DNA of 64,000 nt, taken from Chondrus crispus (taxonomy: Eukaryota > Rhodophyta > Florideophyceae > Gigartinales > Gigartinaceae). This document shows positions 9,414 to 21,633 of the stretch, in pieces (within the stretch, counting starts at the first letter, position 1; each line of letters begins with the position of its first letter). The stretch covers positions 141,617-205,616 of the forward strand of contig NW_005179043.1 of assembly GCF_000350225.1 (NCBI RefSeq), written 5' to 3'. Under the pieces are notes generated by a model, which saw only the letters and a list, made by a program, of their open reading frames with translations, made no database searches and was not told where the DNA came from. The position numbers and the translations under genes were made by a program.

Positions 9414-11860
9414 GCACCCCCTATCCGGCTGCGCCAGTGGAAGCGCAGCCGGATAACCGAACGGAAGTCCAGGCCATCTGCTTCTTCAAGAAGCAGAATT
9501 ACAAGATCTCCACGACGGTTGGTCAGAAGCAGGCGTTGATGGTCGCCATCACGCCAGTGCTGGACTCAGGAGCTGGCCCGAACCTCATCCATTTACGGTG
9601 TGTCGCCGAGTCGTGGCGACCATGGATAAAACCGGTTCGGAGCCCAGCGCTCATCGACGCGTCAAACCGCGCGATGAAGGCACTAGGGGAAATCCCCCTG
9701 CTCGTCCGAATCGGTGAGTTTGTGGCACGCGTCCTGTTCCTGGTAGTCACGAGCCTCGCCGTGGACTGTATCCTCGGTACGACTTTTCAGGATCGCCACT
9801 TCAAGGCGATCCTCCCACCGCAACGGAAGGTCGTGTTCCACGACGCGCCACCCGTGGCGTTGGTCGGAACAACCCCCTCGAGACACGACCGCAAGATGGC
9901 CTCGAGGAGCACCGCACAACAACTACCGCCGTCGGATAAACCCGAACGGAAGCAGGTGGCGTTCCCCGCCAACACACCGTCACGGAAGATCCGCCTCGTC
10001 AGAGGGGTGACAGTTCCCCCGATGACGCAGGCCATGGTGCGGGTCGCCACGCCGGTGGGGGGCTATGTTTTTTACAGAACTTCCCAAAAACCCCCACAAG
10101 AATTTGACCCTCATGGCACAGGGGGTCATGGATGTTGCCCCCGAAAAACCGTTCTCGGTAATGCTCAGCAATTTGGGGCACCGCTCGGTTCACATCCCGA
10201 AGCATACCGTAGTCGGACTGGCTCTTCCGTCGCCCACTCACATCCTGACCCTTGGCGACTCGGCCGCGGAAGCGGCCGAAGCTAAGGGAGGGGGAGGGAT
10301 ATTTAATTCCAACCTCTCAACCGCAAAGGATGGCGTGGAAGAAACCGCCGACAACCGTACGGATAAGGGCGGGGCTGAACAAGCCACGCCGCCCAAGGCG
10401 CCCCTCGTGGCGGATGGAACGGATAAACCCGAAGACACCGCCGCCCCTGAGGAGGACCCCCACGCCTGGCAAGAGGACGTCCACATCGGTGCCGAGGACG
10501 AGGAGGTACACTCGGATGTCCTCGAGGTACTGTCCGAATTCAAGGAGATGTGGACCGGCCAGCTGGGATAAATCGGGGCCACGAAGCACCGCATTGAGCT
10601 CAAGCCCGGTGCTCGCCCGATTTACCAGGCGCCTTACCGCGCCGGACCAACCGCACGGGAAAAAGAGAAAACGGAGATTGACCGCATGCTCCGGGCAGGG
10701 GTAATCGAACCCGCCACGGCCGATTGGGCAAGCCCCGTGGTATTCGTCCCTAAAAAGGATGGTACCATGCGGTTCTGTGTCGACTACAGAAAGCTCAACG
10801 CAGTCACCGTTCGGGATTCATATCCGGTGCCGAGGATGGACGAGTGCATCGATTCTCTCGGCGACGCTACTGTATTTACCACGCTGGATTGGAACAGCGG
10901 GTATTGGCAAGTAGAAATCGCCGAGGATGACCGCGACAAGACGAAGTTCGCGTCGCATTGCGGGTTGTACCGTTTCCTCCGCACGCCGTTCGGTTTGAAT
11001 AATGCCCCGCTACCTCCCAGCGGGCCGTCGACATTATACTGTCGCGGGTAAAATGGGAAACCGCACTGGTCTACCTGGATGATGTTATCATCTACTCCAG
11101 GACCGTCACGGAACACTTCGCGCACGTCCGCGAGGTTTTGCGCCTTCTGCGGTAGCCGGGCGTGTCGCTGAAGCTGTCGAAGTGCGCGTTCTTCGACACC
11201 TCGGTCACCTACCTGGGGCACGTGATCCGACCAGGTAGGTCGGAGGTCGTGCGCCGCAACGTGGTCGCCATCGACCGCGCTCGACCTCCCCAGAACCAGA
11301 CGGAATTGCGATCCTTCTTAGGAATGTGCAACGTCTACCGTCGGTTCGTGAAGGGCTTCGCAAAAATAGCCGCTCCGCTAAACCGGAAGACGGGGAAGAA
11401 TCAACCCTTCGAGTTCGAGGTTCTTACCGATGAGGAATACGAGGCGTTCGTGGAACTCAAGAAGCGCCTCGTGTCCCCACCGATCCTCGCTCTACCTCGT
11501 TACGGAAAGAATACCCCCTGGATACGGACGCTTTCTCGTACCAGTTCAGCTGTGCTCTATTGCAGGAGCAGCCGAGCGGTGACCGCTTACCGATCGGGTA
11601 TTGGAGCCGGGCTCTCACCGACGCCGAGAAAAATTACACCACCACCGAGAAGGAGTGCCTTGCTGTCGTGTGGAGCATCCTCACGCTTCGACCATATCTA
11701 TATGGGAACACGTTCGACCTCCGTACGGATCACGAGGCCCTCCGATGGTTCCTCAACCTGGCGGATAGCTCCGGCCGGCTAGCGCGCTGGCGTCTCCGCC
11801 TAGCTGAGTACGACTACGACGTACAGTACCGACCGGGGATTAAGCACCAACTAGCGCATG
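9392..11860 (+). pseudogene. G1 protease, reverse transcriptase, RNase H
   Basis: The aspartic protease signature LDSGAGPN lies near 9560-9585. A TAA at 10569-10571 interrupts the linker before RT. RT motifs follow: RFCVDYRKLNAVT, PFGLNNAP and the YLDD active site (about 11070). The frame is lost just after PFGLNNAP (about 11000-11040), an in-frame TAG lies at about 11153, and another frameshift near 11520 separates RT from the RNase H part, which continues with YTTTEKECLAVVW and the TDHEALRW motif. The enzyme would copy element RNA into DNA. At least four lesions make it non-functional as assembled. Confidence 0.85.
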
Positions 11861-13686
11861 GTGTATCACGACTCCGAGTTGACGGCGCAACCTCCGAACC
11901 GGTTGACGACGAGGTCCCGTGTTTCGCGGTACAATGGCGAGAGGAGGAGCATAACCCCCGCCAAGGTACCGTACACTGGGAGACCCCCGTCGACCCGGGG
12001 AGAGCTGAGCACGCGTTCGCGGTTATACCCGAAGAACGCGACGTCTCATCCGTAACGGTGGAAGAGTTCCTTCGGGAACAGGCCGAGAACCCCTTCTGTA
12101 GGGCGGTCGCCGAGACCGTGGGGAACCCGGACTCGCGCTACGGCGTCGACCGATACGGTTTCGTCGTCCGCAAGTCCCCCCTCGATGGGACCCTGCAGCG
12201 GGTTGTACCGAAACGGCTCAGGGCGAAGATATTGTACCTCGCCCATCATCCCCGCCTGGCAGGACACCCGGGCGGTACGAGGATGTATTATACCCGACGG
12301 CGGGAATATTATTGGCCTCATATGGCCAACGACGCCTTCAGTACCGTACGGAATTGCGCCTCGTGCGCCGCCACCCGGGGAACCCTGGTGCAGCATCAGA
12401 AGGACCTCAAGCTATTCCCAGCGGCAGGGCCGCCGGATTTCGTCGCCATGGACCTGCTGGGTCCTTTACCGAAGACGGCGCACGGGAATCGCGACGTGCT
12501 CGTCTTGGCCGACCGGTTTACGAAGCTGACGCGCAGCATCCCGTTACGGACAACCATCGCGTCGGTTGTGGCAAACGCCTTCCTGGACAATTGGGTCTAC
12601 GTATACGGCGCACCTCGTTACGTGCTAACCGATAACGGAGCACAATTTGCCGCCAAGTTCTTCGACGCGGTGTGCGCCTTGCTGGGGGTGAGGCACTACC
12701 TGACTACCGCCTATCACCCCCAGACAAATGGGCAAACCGAACGTTTCAACCGCACCCTGGTGCAGCGCCTCCGACACTATGTCGAGGAGCATCAGATGGA
12801 CTGGGACGAGTACATCCAGCCCCTGACCTTCGCGTATAACACGCAGGTTCACCTGTCAACGGAGACAACCCCGTTCGACCTGGTGCTGACGCGACCACCG
12901 TCCGGATTGGCACTGCCCGGTACTGTACCGCAGGACGCCGAATCCCACACGGAAGACCCGCGGACCCCGGTACAGTACAAACGCACGACGTTGCGGAAGC
13001 TCCGGGATGCCCTCGAGCGCACGCGGGTGAAACTAACCGGAGGGCAGAGGAGGTACAAAGCCGACTTCGATAAGAAGGTGCTCTTTCGTCCGGTCATCGC
13101 GGTGGGAGACTTTGTCTACGTGGACCGTCCACCGCGGCCATTGACGAACGCCGAGCGGGGAGACCTACCGAGCGACTGAGGAGGACCCTCCGTCAAGCTT
13201 TTACCGAAAACGGAAGGCCCGTTTCGGGTCCGAACCGCCACGGAGGCCACAGTGGTCGTCGACCAAGACGGGGTCTCGAACCGCGTGAGCATCGATCTGG
13301 TAACCAAGATGCCGCGGGGACCCCACGACCCCACTGTGGCCGCACCGACAACGGACCCGCCGGCGGGAACACCCGAACCGCCAGCGGAGTACGTGGTTGA
13401 CCACTTGGTCGCCCACCGGGAGACTCGCAGCAGCACCCAGTTCAAGGTCCGCTGGTATGGTTTTATCCCAGCGGACGATACCTGGGAACCCGCCGAAGGC
13501 CTCCTGCAACCCTTCATCGACCGCTTCTGTCGGGCGCCGACAACCGGGCGCCACCGCAAAAACCGCACGGGACAGACCCGGCGCGGATGGAACGGACCCG
13601 CCGGCGGGGCGACCCGACGCGGCGATGGCCAAGGAAACACTCGGGCGGGCTACGTCTCACCCCCCTCGGGGTGGATAAAAGTGTAG
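11560..13686 (+). pseudogene. G1 integrase with C-terminal chromodomain
   Basis: A long frame (11560-13179) carries the end of RNase H, the HHCC zinc-binding domain (HH...CASC near 12240-12370) and the DDE core: MDLLGP (first Asp), LTDNGAQF (second Asp) and NGQTERFNR (Glu). A TGA at 13177-13179 stops it. The same frame resumes to about 13680 and encodes a chromodomain (about 13387-13530: EYVVDHLVAHR...FKVRWYGF...DDTWEP). Chromodomain integrases of chromoviruses read histone marks to choose heterochromatic targets. G2 has the same organisation. Confidence 0.88.
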
Positions 13687-14901
13687 CCCTCTTCCGAGTC
13701 CGGGTTAGCACCCGGGGGACAAGACCGAACGGGGGGATACCGGTGCCGAAATACTGTCATGGCGAGCCCTCGCCGGGCGCTCAAGGGCGCAGCGACCCAA
13801 CACCGACTGGGTGGCAGAAACCGTGCCCCTGCGGATGTGGTCCGCAGAGCAGCGGCGGCGGAGCGCGGCGCCTCCGACGAAGGGGAACACCCAATCGGAG
13901 CTCGTCAAAACGCCGAAAAGCCACCCACCGCCAGGAAGAAGCAGGCGGAAATTACCAAGGAAAAGGCCGGTTTCGCCCCAAGCCGCTAGTGGGGACGCGC
14001 ACCGGGTGTTGCGGGGGGGAACGGGAACCCACCCCCGCAATGACCCGTCACGACGATAGTGCGGTCGCCCACCCGTCGGGCCACGGTACGCGTCAACCCG
14101 ACATGGAAGCGCGGAGGAAAACCCGCAGCGGTACCCCCGACCAGGCGGCCGGGAAGATCTCACATCGACGGGCGACCCCGGGGGCAGGCCACAGGCCGCA
14201 CTCGTTGCGGTAACCCGCCACCGCAAGAGCGCGCTACCGCTGCCCCGCGCCGGATTGACCCGGCGCGGAACGGCCCTGGATGGCAAGGAGGTGACTCCGA
14301 CCGCCGGCTTGTAATTAAGCCGAAAGGGGGGCTACGTTTTCCTCCCTAGAAGGGTGGAAAAAGTCCTAGCCCCCTCCCGTTGACGGCATTGCACTCCCCG
14401 GGTCCGCCGGCGTCCGGGGGTGCCAAGTTGAAAAAACCGCCCATATGGACCGCCAGGGAGGTTCGGGGACGGGGACGGCCCCGCCCTACCTCGACCAGAG
14501 CGGGATACAGTACCACCGTTCTTTGGAAACCCCCCTTTTCCAGAGGGAGGGCCCCGTTTTTAAATGCGTGAGCAGGGGGTACCTTCCCCCCACGCCGGGA
14601 GGTACCGCACCTCTGCGCGGAGATGACGCCCCGCGGTGACCGCGGACGGGCAACGGCCGTCATAGGGACCACGTCGGGAAAACCGCGGGTCCACCTATCG
14701 CAACCGGCGGAGCCGACGGACTACCGATATCGGCTGGAAGGGATGAAATTCGGGGAAACCCGTAGGGGCCAGGAGAAGAAGGACGCGAACTCGAGCGACA
14801 AGGCCAAGGAGGGAGCCAGGAGAAGAAGTACTCATTTACTGAAAGGAAGGGACTTGGTCCCTGGAGGCGGTTCGCTACTCTCCCCGCCTCCGGTACCGGC
14901 C
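13687..14901. other. G1 3' non-coding region
   Basis: GC-rich DNA between the chromodomain and the antisense frames. Open frames occur on both strands because stop codons are rare at this composition; none shows a domain. I see no LTR or unrelated insertion here. Confidence 0.45.
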
Positions 14902-16982
14902 TTAGTCGCGACGTTGGCGCCTGGCGGAGGGCTCCGTCCCCTCCGTCGTGCCCGCGGGGTCGACATCGACCGAACCGTACGGTCTCTTGGCAGCCACCTG
15001 CTCGCGCAATACTGCGAGGTGGTCCTGAGCGGCGCGGATACGCGCCATCGTCTCACCCCGCAGAAGGTCCTCGCCGGTGTCACGCTGGCGGATCGCGAAC
15101 TGGAGGCCCGCCACCCGCGCCTTGAGCTGGGTCACCTCAACCAGCCAAGCTCGCGCGGACGTCAAACCCGCTGCAAGGGTGAGCGGCGCGGGTACACCCG
15201 CATATCCGCACTCCACTTGCAGGGCGCGCAGGGCAGCCTGCGCGTGCGGAACCGCAGCGGGAGCCCCTCCATTCGGTGCGCCCTTAGAGGCTTCATCAGC
15301 GACCACCGAAGGAGTCTGAGTGCGCGTCCCGGTCATATCGGTGACGGGGAAATCGGCGGAGTCTGGTGCCGACGCGGGTGCCACCTCAAGCAGATTTACC
15401 GCCGCCGGCTCTACAGTAGGGCCGACGGGAGGGGGCGCCACCGGGGCAGATGCCGCCACGGGCTCTCCCTCCTCCATGGCTCGCGGGGAGTTCGCAGCCA
15501 CCGGCACGGCCACTTCGGGCGGCGTCGACGGACCGACTGGAACACCCTCCGTGGTGCCGGTTGTACCCGCCATCGGCGAGAGCGGAGCCGCCGTGACCGG
15601 CAACAACTCGGTTGAGGGCTCTACGGGGGCCCTGGTGGAAGTGACCGCCGCGCCCCATCCGTCGCCCGAGGCAATGACGGCGCCGTATGTCCGCGTCCGG
15701 CAGGGGCTCGTACCAGTTGTCGGCCTCCGCCGAGGTGCCATCCCAATGCGGCATCCGCAGGGAGCACCCGCGGGCCCAACTGTACCAGACGAAGTCGCCC
15801 CGCTCGGGGAGGGACCAGCCCAACCGCTCGGAGCAGTCCAGGATGGCCTCGGCGCCAGTCGGGTCGAAGGACGTACCCTCGAGGATTGCCGCCACCCCGA
15901 CCGACCGGATGAGCTGCAAAAAGCCCCGGAGATAACCGGAAGAGTGAGCCCCGCTCGCCGCGGTCATTCGCATTCCGGCTTGCCAAGCGGGGGTCCGGGC
16001 ACCTTGTGAAAAACGGAAGGCCGTCCCGTGCGGCGTGTAGAAAACACAGCAAGGCCAGGACGGCCCATTCCGAAAGAATGATCGCATCGATCAGCCGGCG
16101 CGTCCCCGCCGAGGCTTCCCGACCGAACGGACCCACCGGCATCCACTGTGCGGCGACATACGCCAGCACACTGGGCGTGGGGACACAGAGGTACTCCGGG
16201 GCCTCGAGGCTACTCCATCCGTCCGGTAAGGCGTGTTATAACTGACCCCGGGCCGACAGGGGGACCGCGAAGAATTCCGTGGTGTGACACAAGTGGAAGT
16301 AGGCATCCACGCGGCGCCACCGCAGTCGGCTCTCCTTGGCGGAATTCTCACCCCACCGGGCGCGGTTGGCCACACTGTACCACCGGTCGAACGGGAGGGG
16401 GAAGGCCACCAGTTGGACGCGGGGCCTGAGATCCACATCCCCGCCGAACCGCTCGAAGAGACCGAACAACTGCGCGTGGTACTGCTCCTCGCCCGCGCAG
16501 CGGACGTACAGGAGATCCGAACGGGAGTCGGCCATCACCCGATGCGGTGCATGGAGCCAACGGGTCCTCCACGCAGCCGAGCTGTGTTCTTGCCGAACTC
16601 GTCCGCGAGGGGAGGGCGTGCGGATACCCCTCCGCCTCGGGATGGCTTGAAACCGGGCGGAATCGGGGAAGGCCGTACCGATGTAGGCATCGACGGTCAT
16701 CGGTGGTTGCCCCTGCGAGGGGTTCCGACCACCCCGTGACGCCCGGTGGTCCAAATCGCTCCCTGGCAACAGGGACCGGACGGAACGCACCCCGACGTGG
16801 AGCCAGCCTGTCGGCGGCGTCGCCGCCGGCGGGTGCGTCACCGCGTACGGATCAGGCCGCGCCGGCTGAGTTCCCCCTTCGGTTGCGGGGCGTTCCGCAG
16901 CTGCGACCCAGTCGGGCGACCGCCTCAGCACGGTCAACTCTCCGACCTGGGGAGCCGGGGCTGATCTTAGGGGGCGCGGCAA
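14902..16982 (-). pseudogene. G1 antisense gene, broken into frames
   Basis: On the strand opposite to gag-pol, frames at 16982-16236, 16169-15621, 16087-15386 and 15741-14902 together show motifs colinear with the G2 antisense ORF: RCAGEEQYHAQLFG (about 16.5 kb), VDAYFHLCHTTEF (about 16.3 kb), LSEWAVLALL (about 16.05 kb) and GDFVWYSWA (about 15.8 kb). The spacing is close to that of their G2 counterparts. The C-terminal part is Ala/Pro-rich, as in G2, and ends with a probable coiled coil (QLKARVAGLQFAIRQRD...). Two or more frameshifts interrupt the gene. No known domain is recognised, so the function is unknown. Confidence 0.65.
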
Positions 16983-17550
16983 GGGCCCGCGCTCGTCGGG
17001 AGAAGGGCCCCGAGACGGGAGGCCGCCGGTACCCGCGAGCCGCGCCGGACGGTCAGAGGGACCCGTAGCGGGCTAGTCTCCGGCGCGCGAAGACCGCGCT
17101 GGATGAAACGAAAGCGCCGGCACGGGTGTCGCCGAGGGAGGCCGCTCGCGTGGGCCCACGCGCGTGGGCCCGGATCACAGCACGGAACGGGGACCGCCCC
17201 GGGGCTGTCCCCGTTCCGTGCGGTGATCCGCCATCGGGTTGGTAGGAGGAAAGAGAAGGGAAGAAGCGCGAGGAAGGGCGTGGATAGTGGTGGTTGTGGA
17301 GTGAGTGGTGGGTTGTGCTGTGGGGTGCGTTGGGGGGTTCGTAGTGTGGGACAAGGGAAGCGTGAGGAGACCCGCCACCGCACCGGAGAAACCGCCACGG
17401 TTAAATACCAAAAACTCCATGGGCTCCCCTATGGAGTCGACCGCAGTCCGACCGCGTTCCCGCGGTCGGCGCGGGCTTTTCCGTACGGTGGGCGCCCCCT
17501 GCAAGCCGGTCATTGCAGACATCGGCCGCGACGGGGACGTGTCGCGAAGT
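16983..17550. other. G1 region before the polypurine tract
   Basis: Non-coding by eye. It includes an inverted repeat around GTGGGCCCACGCGCGTGGGCCC (17151-17172) and a G/T-rich tract at 17285-17345. On the minus strand it would be the leader of the antisense gene. Confidence 0.4.
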
Positions 17551-17561
17551 AAGGAAGGGGG
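17551..17561 (+). promoter_or_regulatory. G1 polypurine tract
   Basis: AAGGAAGGGGG two bases before the 3' LTR. Such tracts prime plus-strand DNA synthesis in LTR elements. Confidence 0.75.
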
Positions 17562-17563
17562 TC

Positions 17564-18202
17564 TGTAGTACAATTCCGCACCACAACCCCCCGGCGAGTT
17601 GATAACCGCGCGGGAGGGCGGGTGCTACTGTAGCGAGCAGGCGTACACGCGCCCGCCGCCGTGCACAGTAGTACCCCAAGGGTCCGACGTGGGACAGCCT
17701 GTAACACGGGCGTGGCCACGGGTAACACGTGGCACAACCGTTAGCCGGGATCGTGGCCACGGGCACACGTGTATAATCCGTACGGTGGCTAACTAGTAAT
17801 TAGTAGTTAATGGCACATATTAGCCAATTTAGCCCAGTAGCTGGTATACAGTAAGTAACAGCGACTGTAGCGGGACAGGTGTCTTGGCGTCCCACTTAGG
17901 GGTTAAGACCGTTGGCACCTGCCCCGTTCCAGTAAACGGGAAGCAGACTGGCCTCCCTTCCCTTTACGGCTAATTGGTATCCCGTTCCGGTTTTCGTTTT
18001 AGTCTCAGGCTTCTAACCCGTGACTGGCCGTCCGGATCTAACACTACTGACCGGCTGCGCGTCACCGGCCACGTGAGCCTTCCCTTTTTTCGAGTCCATC
18101 CGTACGGTCTGCGTTCGCGCGTGGGTTACCCAGCGGCGCGCGCTCCCTTACCTCTAACCCCCTCGTTTCCGAGTGGTCGGGACGAAGGTAGTTATACCAC
18201 AT
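17564..18202 (+). repeat. G1 3' LTR, right end missing
   Basis: About 97% identical to 6156-6795, then it stops at ACCACAT where the 5' LTR continues with about 30 more bp to CTACA. The sequence beyond 18202 belongs to C3. Confidence 0.85.
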
Positions 18203-20276
18203 GCGTGTCTGACGTGCTGGACTAACTTACTGCCACTGTACCAAACCCGTAGAAGTGAGTGTGGTAGACTTCGCAGTAGTAATCCCTCACGACTGCGATT
18301 CTGAAGCTTATTGCGCAACTGCTGCGGGACATGTACCATGACCTGACAGCCGAAGGTCCGCATGTGGCCAATATAGGGTACCTGGCCTGACAGCAATTCA
18401 TTAGAGGACTTCATTGCATTCCTGCAACTCCCAATACTGTTGCAAATATCAGTTGCATAGGCCAGTGCTTCGCCCCAGAAGCTGGTGGGGAACCCGGAGT
18501 AGCTAAGCATCGAGCTCACCATATTCATCAAAGTGCGATTTGCTCTTTCTGTTACACCATTCTGCTCTGGCGTGTATGGTGCAGATCGAACAACTTCTAT
18601 TCCTTGTTCACTTAGATGATCATGCATACCCTCGTACTCTCCCCCATTGTCGAAATACAAGCCCTTGAATCTGCACTCATTTCTTCTCTCAAAATGAGCA
18701 ACAAATTCCTTGAATCGGTCCAGCATCTGTGAATTTTTCGAAAGCAAGTAAATGGACTTGAATTCTGAAAAGGCATCAATAAATGATACAAAGTACCTCC
18801 TACCGGCAATTGTCGGTACTGGCATTGGACCACACACATCGGAATGTATGATTTCCCCAGGTTGTGTCGCCTTGGAGGAACGTTCTTTTAAGGAAAGTCG
18901 GGTCTGCTTTCCAAGGAAACAGTGACTACATTTGTTCTTTGGGTTCCCATTTCCCTGTAGCTCAATGCCCCGTGCCGTTCCCTTTCTAACAGCATCTCGA
19001 ATGGTTGACTCAGCAATATGCCCAAGTCTGTTGTGCCACACCCTTTCAGTGATCTGTTCAGTGCGGTTAGCCGTCCTACACTCCTCCTGAGTCTGAAAGA
19101 TACCGGTCAGCTGATAAACGCCTGACCTACGAGCTCCAATCTTAAACATCCCGTCTTTATGAGCAGGGCGTAACGTGCATTCGCCGTTCTTAAACCCGAT
19201 TTCGTGACCATTCTCATCCAATTTTGAACAAGAGAGAAGGTTGGTATCAAGCGTTGGAACGTACAGTACGTTCGGGAGCTCAAATGAAACTGGCTGTCCA
19301 TTTTGACCCTTACAATCAATTACAGCTCGACCTGATGTTGTGGACTTCACCAGCCTTCCGTCTCCCAGAACAATTCGATGGTCTACAGTGTCCATAGGAC
19401 CTTTCAAAAGGCGCATATCTGCCACCATATGCGAGCTTGCTCCGGAATCAATGATGCTTTTGATTTTGTGACATGACTTTGTCACTAATGCAAAATGCTG
19501 CCTTACAAATTCATGTGCCTTTGCGCCCGAATCAAAAGCTCTATTCTGACTCTTCTTTTTCGCAAAGCAATCATGGGCAAATTGTCCCTTCCTCCCACAG
19601 CTGTAGCAGGTTAGATTCGTCTTCGCCTTCAAAGCTCGCACAACTTTCTTTGGGCCAATGTTCTGAGCTGCAGAAGCATCGCTGGAGATATTTTTAGACT
19701 CATATTCCTGCAGTAGTCTGCTTGTCGTGGTCTCCCAGGTCAAATTATCATCAGATAAAGTTCCAAAGCAGAGATTACAGGAACGTACGAAGATACCGAT
19801 TTATCCCCGAAGCTAGCCAACAGAATCGCTAATTTCATTGATTAATCGATTGTGCAGCCCATTCCTTCCATTCGATTGAAGACAGCTTCCATTCTATCCG
19901 CATACTCTGACGTAGACATAGAGGAAGAGTACTTCATCTGGTGAAGCCTGGTTTGCAGCTGCACACGTGTAGCGGCGCTGGACGTTGCGTACCGCTCTCT
20001 TAACTTCCTCCACATTACGTGAGGATTCGTTCTCTCCGACATGACTGTACGAAGAGGTTTGTCCCCTAGGGCCTGAATGACGATGCTCCGAGCTGAAGCC
20101 ATGCTCCTTGCAATTGTGCCATCTTCATCTATGGCGTGAGACTTGTCGTTGCTTACAACTTCAAACTCTCCTTCCGCCACGAGGTACGCTTCAATGCGTG
20201 TACTCCACAGCTCAAAGTCCTCGTCCCTCTTTGCACTGAACTTCGCGATAGAAAACTTCTTCCCTTCTTCGTCCAT
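18203..20276 (-). pseudogene. C3 gag-protease-integrase
   Basis: ATG at 20276 opens gag (about 144 residues). A TAA at 19842-19844 interrupts it, and a one-base frame change near 19760 shifts the remainder into the pol frame. Pol then shows a CCHC knuckle (CYSCGRKGQFAHDC), the protease motif IIDSGASSHM, the pre-integrase HNRLGH and C-x2-C pair, and the DDE core (SDVCGP, FDNGGEY, PEQNGVTERANR). The frame ends in the integrase C-terminal region where C3 meets G1. RT and RNase H are absent. Apart from the two gag lesions the pol frame is intact, so decay was mainly by truncation. Confidence 0.88.
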
Positions 20277-20830
20277 TGTTTCTGTGCGATGCTACCAATA
20301 ATGGAGCGATTGTGAAGATGATACGAATTGGCTAACCTTTTGACTCGTTACCCCGAGCTTCCCTTTCTGTTGAAGTTCTGTGTATTTTATTTTCTTAGAG
20401 TTGCCGCACGCGACCCAATTTATACTAGTCTGCATCTGCAGATGTGCTGTCGGTGCGTTCTAGATCATGTGAGGTGGTCGGCCTCAATTCTGCTGAATTG
20501 AGGAAATCATCAATACTGTAGCTTTTTGGATAGGGCCATTGACTACGGATCCGATTATACCGAATCTAATCTAACTTGGGTGTCACTACAGTAGAGTTCT
20601 AACGCATTACGTGATCCGTTCGTAGAGCCATAGAGGAGGAGTGGAGTTGTAGAAATGTATCCTCGACAATAACAGCAATTGCCACAATTACGCAACAACA
20701 GTGAATAAAATATGTGCTGGGGCAGGTCGGTGCAGAACTGGTATTGTGCATGAGCGTGTACCGATTCTCTTTACTGGCCACACGAGAAGCGAGCTACTTA
20801 AGTAGCAGCTACACATCAACAATATGACAA
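18203..20830 (-). mobile_element. Ty1/copia remnant C3, 5' two-thirds
   Basis: Minus-strand copia element with gag, protease and integrase but no reverse transcriptase or RNase H. It is cut at 18203 against the G1 LTR. A primer-binding site candidate (TGGTAGCATCGC on minus, about 20286-20297) precedes gag. The 5' LTR must lie between about 20300 and 20830, but without the 3' LTR its edges cannot be fixed. Confidence 0.75.
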
Positions 20831-20941
20831 TACAATAAAGACACACAACATCGCGTGCACGGAACTTCCGTTCTTGAGCAGACGGACAGGTATAACCACG
20901 TCGGTCTTAAGCAGATGTACGAATTTACAGATATTTGTATC
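20831..20941. other. junction between C3 LTR region and F2
   Basis: Short AT-rich stretch with no recognised content. It probably contains the left edge of the C3 5' LTR. Confidence 0.3.
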
Positions 20942-21633
20942 TTAAGCAGACTTGACCAGATACGAAATGTTTGAACATAGAATATGACTTTTCAGACAGT
21001 CATATTCACAGTCACATTGACGGATGATACATGCAACCGCATTATACTTGAGAGAGGAAAGGTATTCGTAGTTGGTTGCCTCAGGTCCGAATTCATCTGT
21101 TCGTGGAGCGGTAGCAGCCAGAACGGAAACCCTCTGACTGCCTTCAATGTCACAATTAGAAGGTAGTAGAAAAGAAACAAGGGCTTCAGGAACACGCACA
21201 TCTTCTGATTGTGCGTTGATTTTGGAGACTTGAGGCTCAAATCGGGACTCAAAATTTTGGAAAGATTCAGCAGCACCACGCTTAGTATTCAGAACTTGAA
21301 GAAAGAGCTGGTAGATGGTGCTCACAACTGCGAGCGGATCACGCCTAAAGATGGCATTGACAATAGCGACAACACCAGATATGGACTACGGAATAGCTAG
21401 GGATATCTGTTTGGAGAGGTCAAGAGCGCGACCAAAGAGTTTTGATTGTAGCATTATTCCTTGTAGCTCTGACGGAATCTTGTTGCCGTTGGTATCGGGA
21501 AGCTTGTCATTCAATAATTTCCAGAGATAAACTGTTTTTTGTAGGGCTCTTGGTCTCCGTTGTCATCGGTCCACGGAACATTGCGAAACCCCCAAGAGAA
21601 CTTGGGTTGTGAGGGTAGTTATGAGCCCATAAC
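20942..21633 (-). pseudogene. F2: gag fragment related to element F
   Basis: On the minus strand, frames from 21630 to 20942 align by eye with the F gag: NDKLP...NKIPSELQ...KLFGRALDL against NDALP...NKIPAQLR...QLFGRAANL, then NTKRG...NFESRF and QRVSVLAATAP. The start ATG (21630-21628) lies inside a PBS-like GTTATGGGC, as in F. A stop follows directly (third codon after ATG), more lesions occur near 21.5 kb and a TAG lies near 21.4 kb. The frame is continuous where F has its frameshift (IVNAIFRRD). Protease and later domains are missing. The LTR presumably continued upward and may be where C2 inserted. Confidence 0.75.

Larger units (their letters stand above)
6156..18202 (+). mobile_element. 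Ty3/gypsy chromovirus G1, decayed
   Basis: About 12 kb, GC-rich compared with the flanking host DNA. Order: 5' LTR (6156-6824), gag, protease, reverse transcriptase, RNase H, integrase with chromodomain, a long 3' region holding antisense reading frames, polypurine tract (17551-17561), 3' LTR (17564-18202). LTR ends are TGTAG...CTACA. The LTRs differ at about 17 sites in about 640 bp by eye (about 97% identity). It sits in C1 gag. The 3' LTR lacks its last ~30 bp, so the target duplication (5' flank GAAAT) cannot be checked. Gag and pol contain several stops and frameshifts. Confidence 0.9.
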
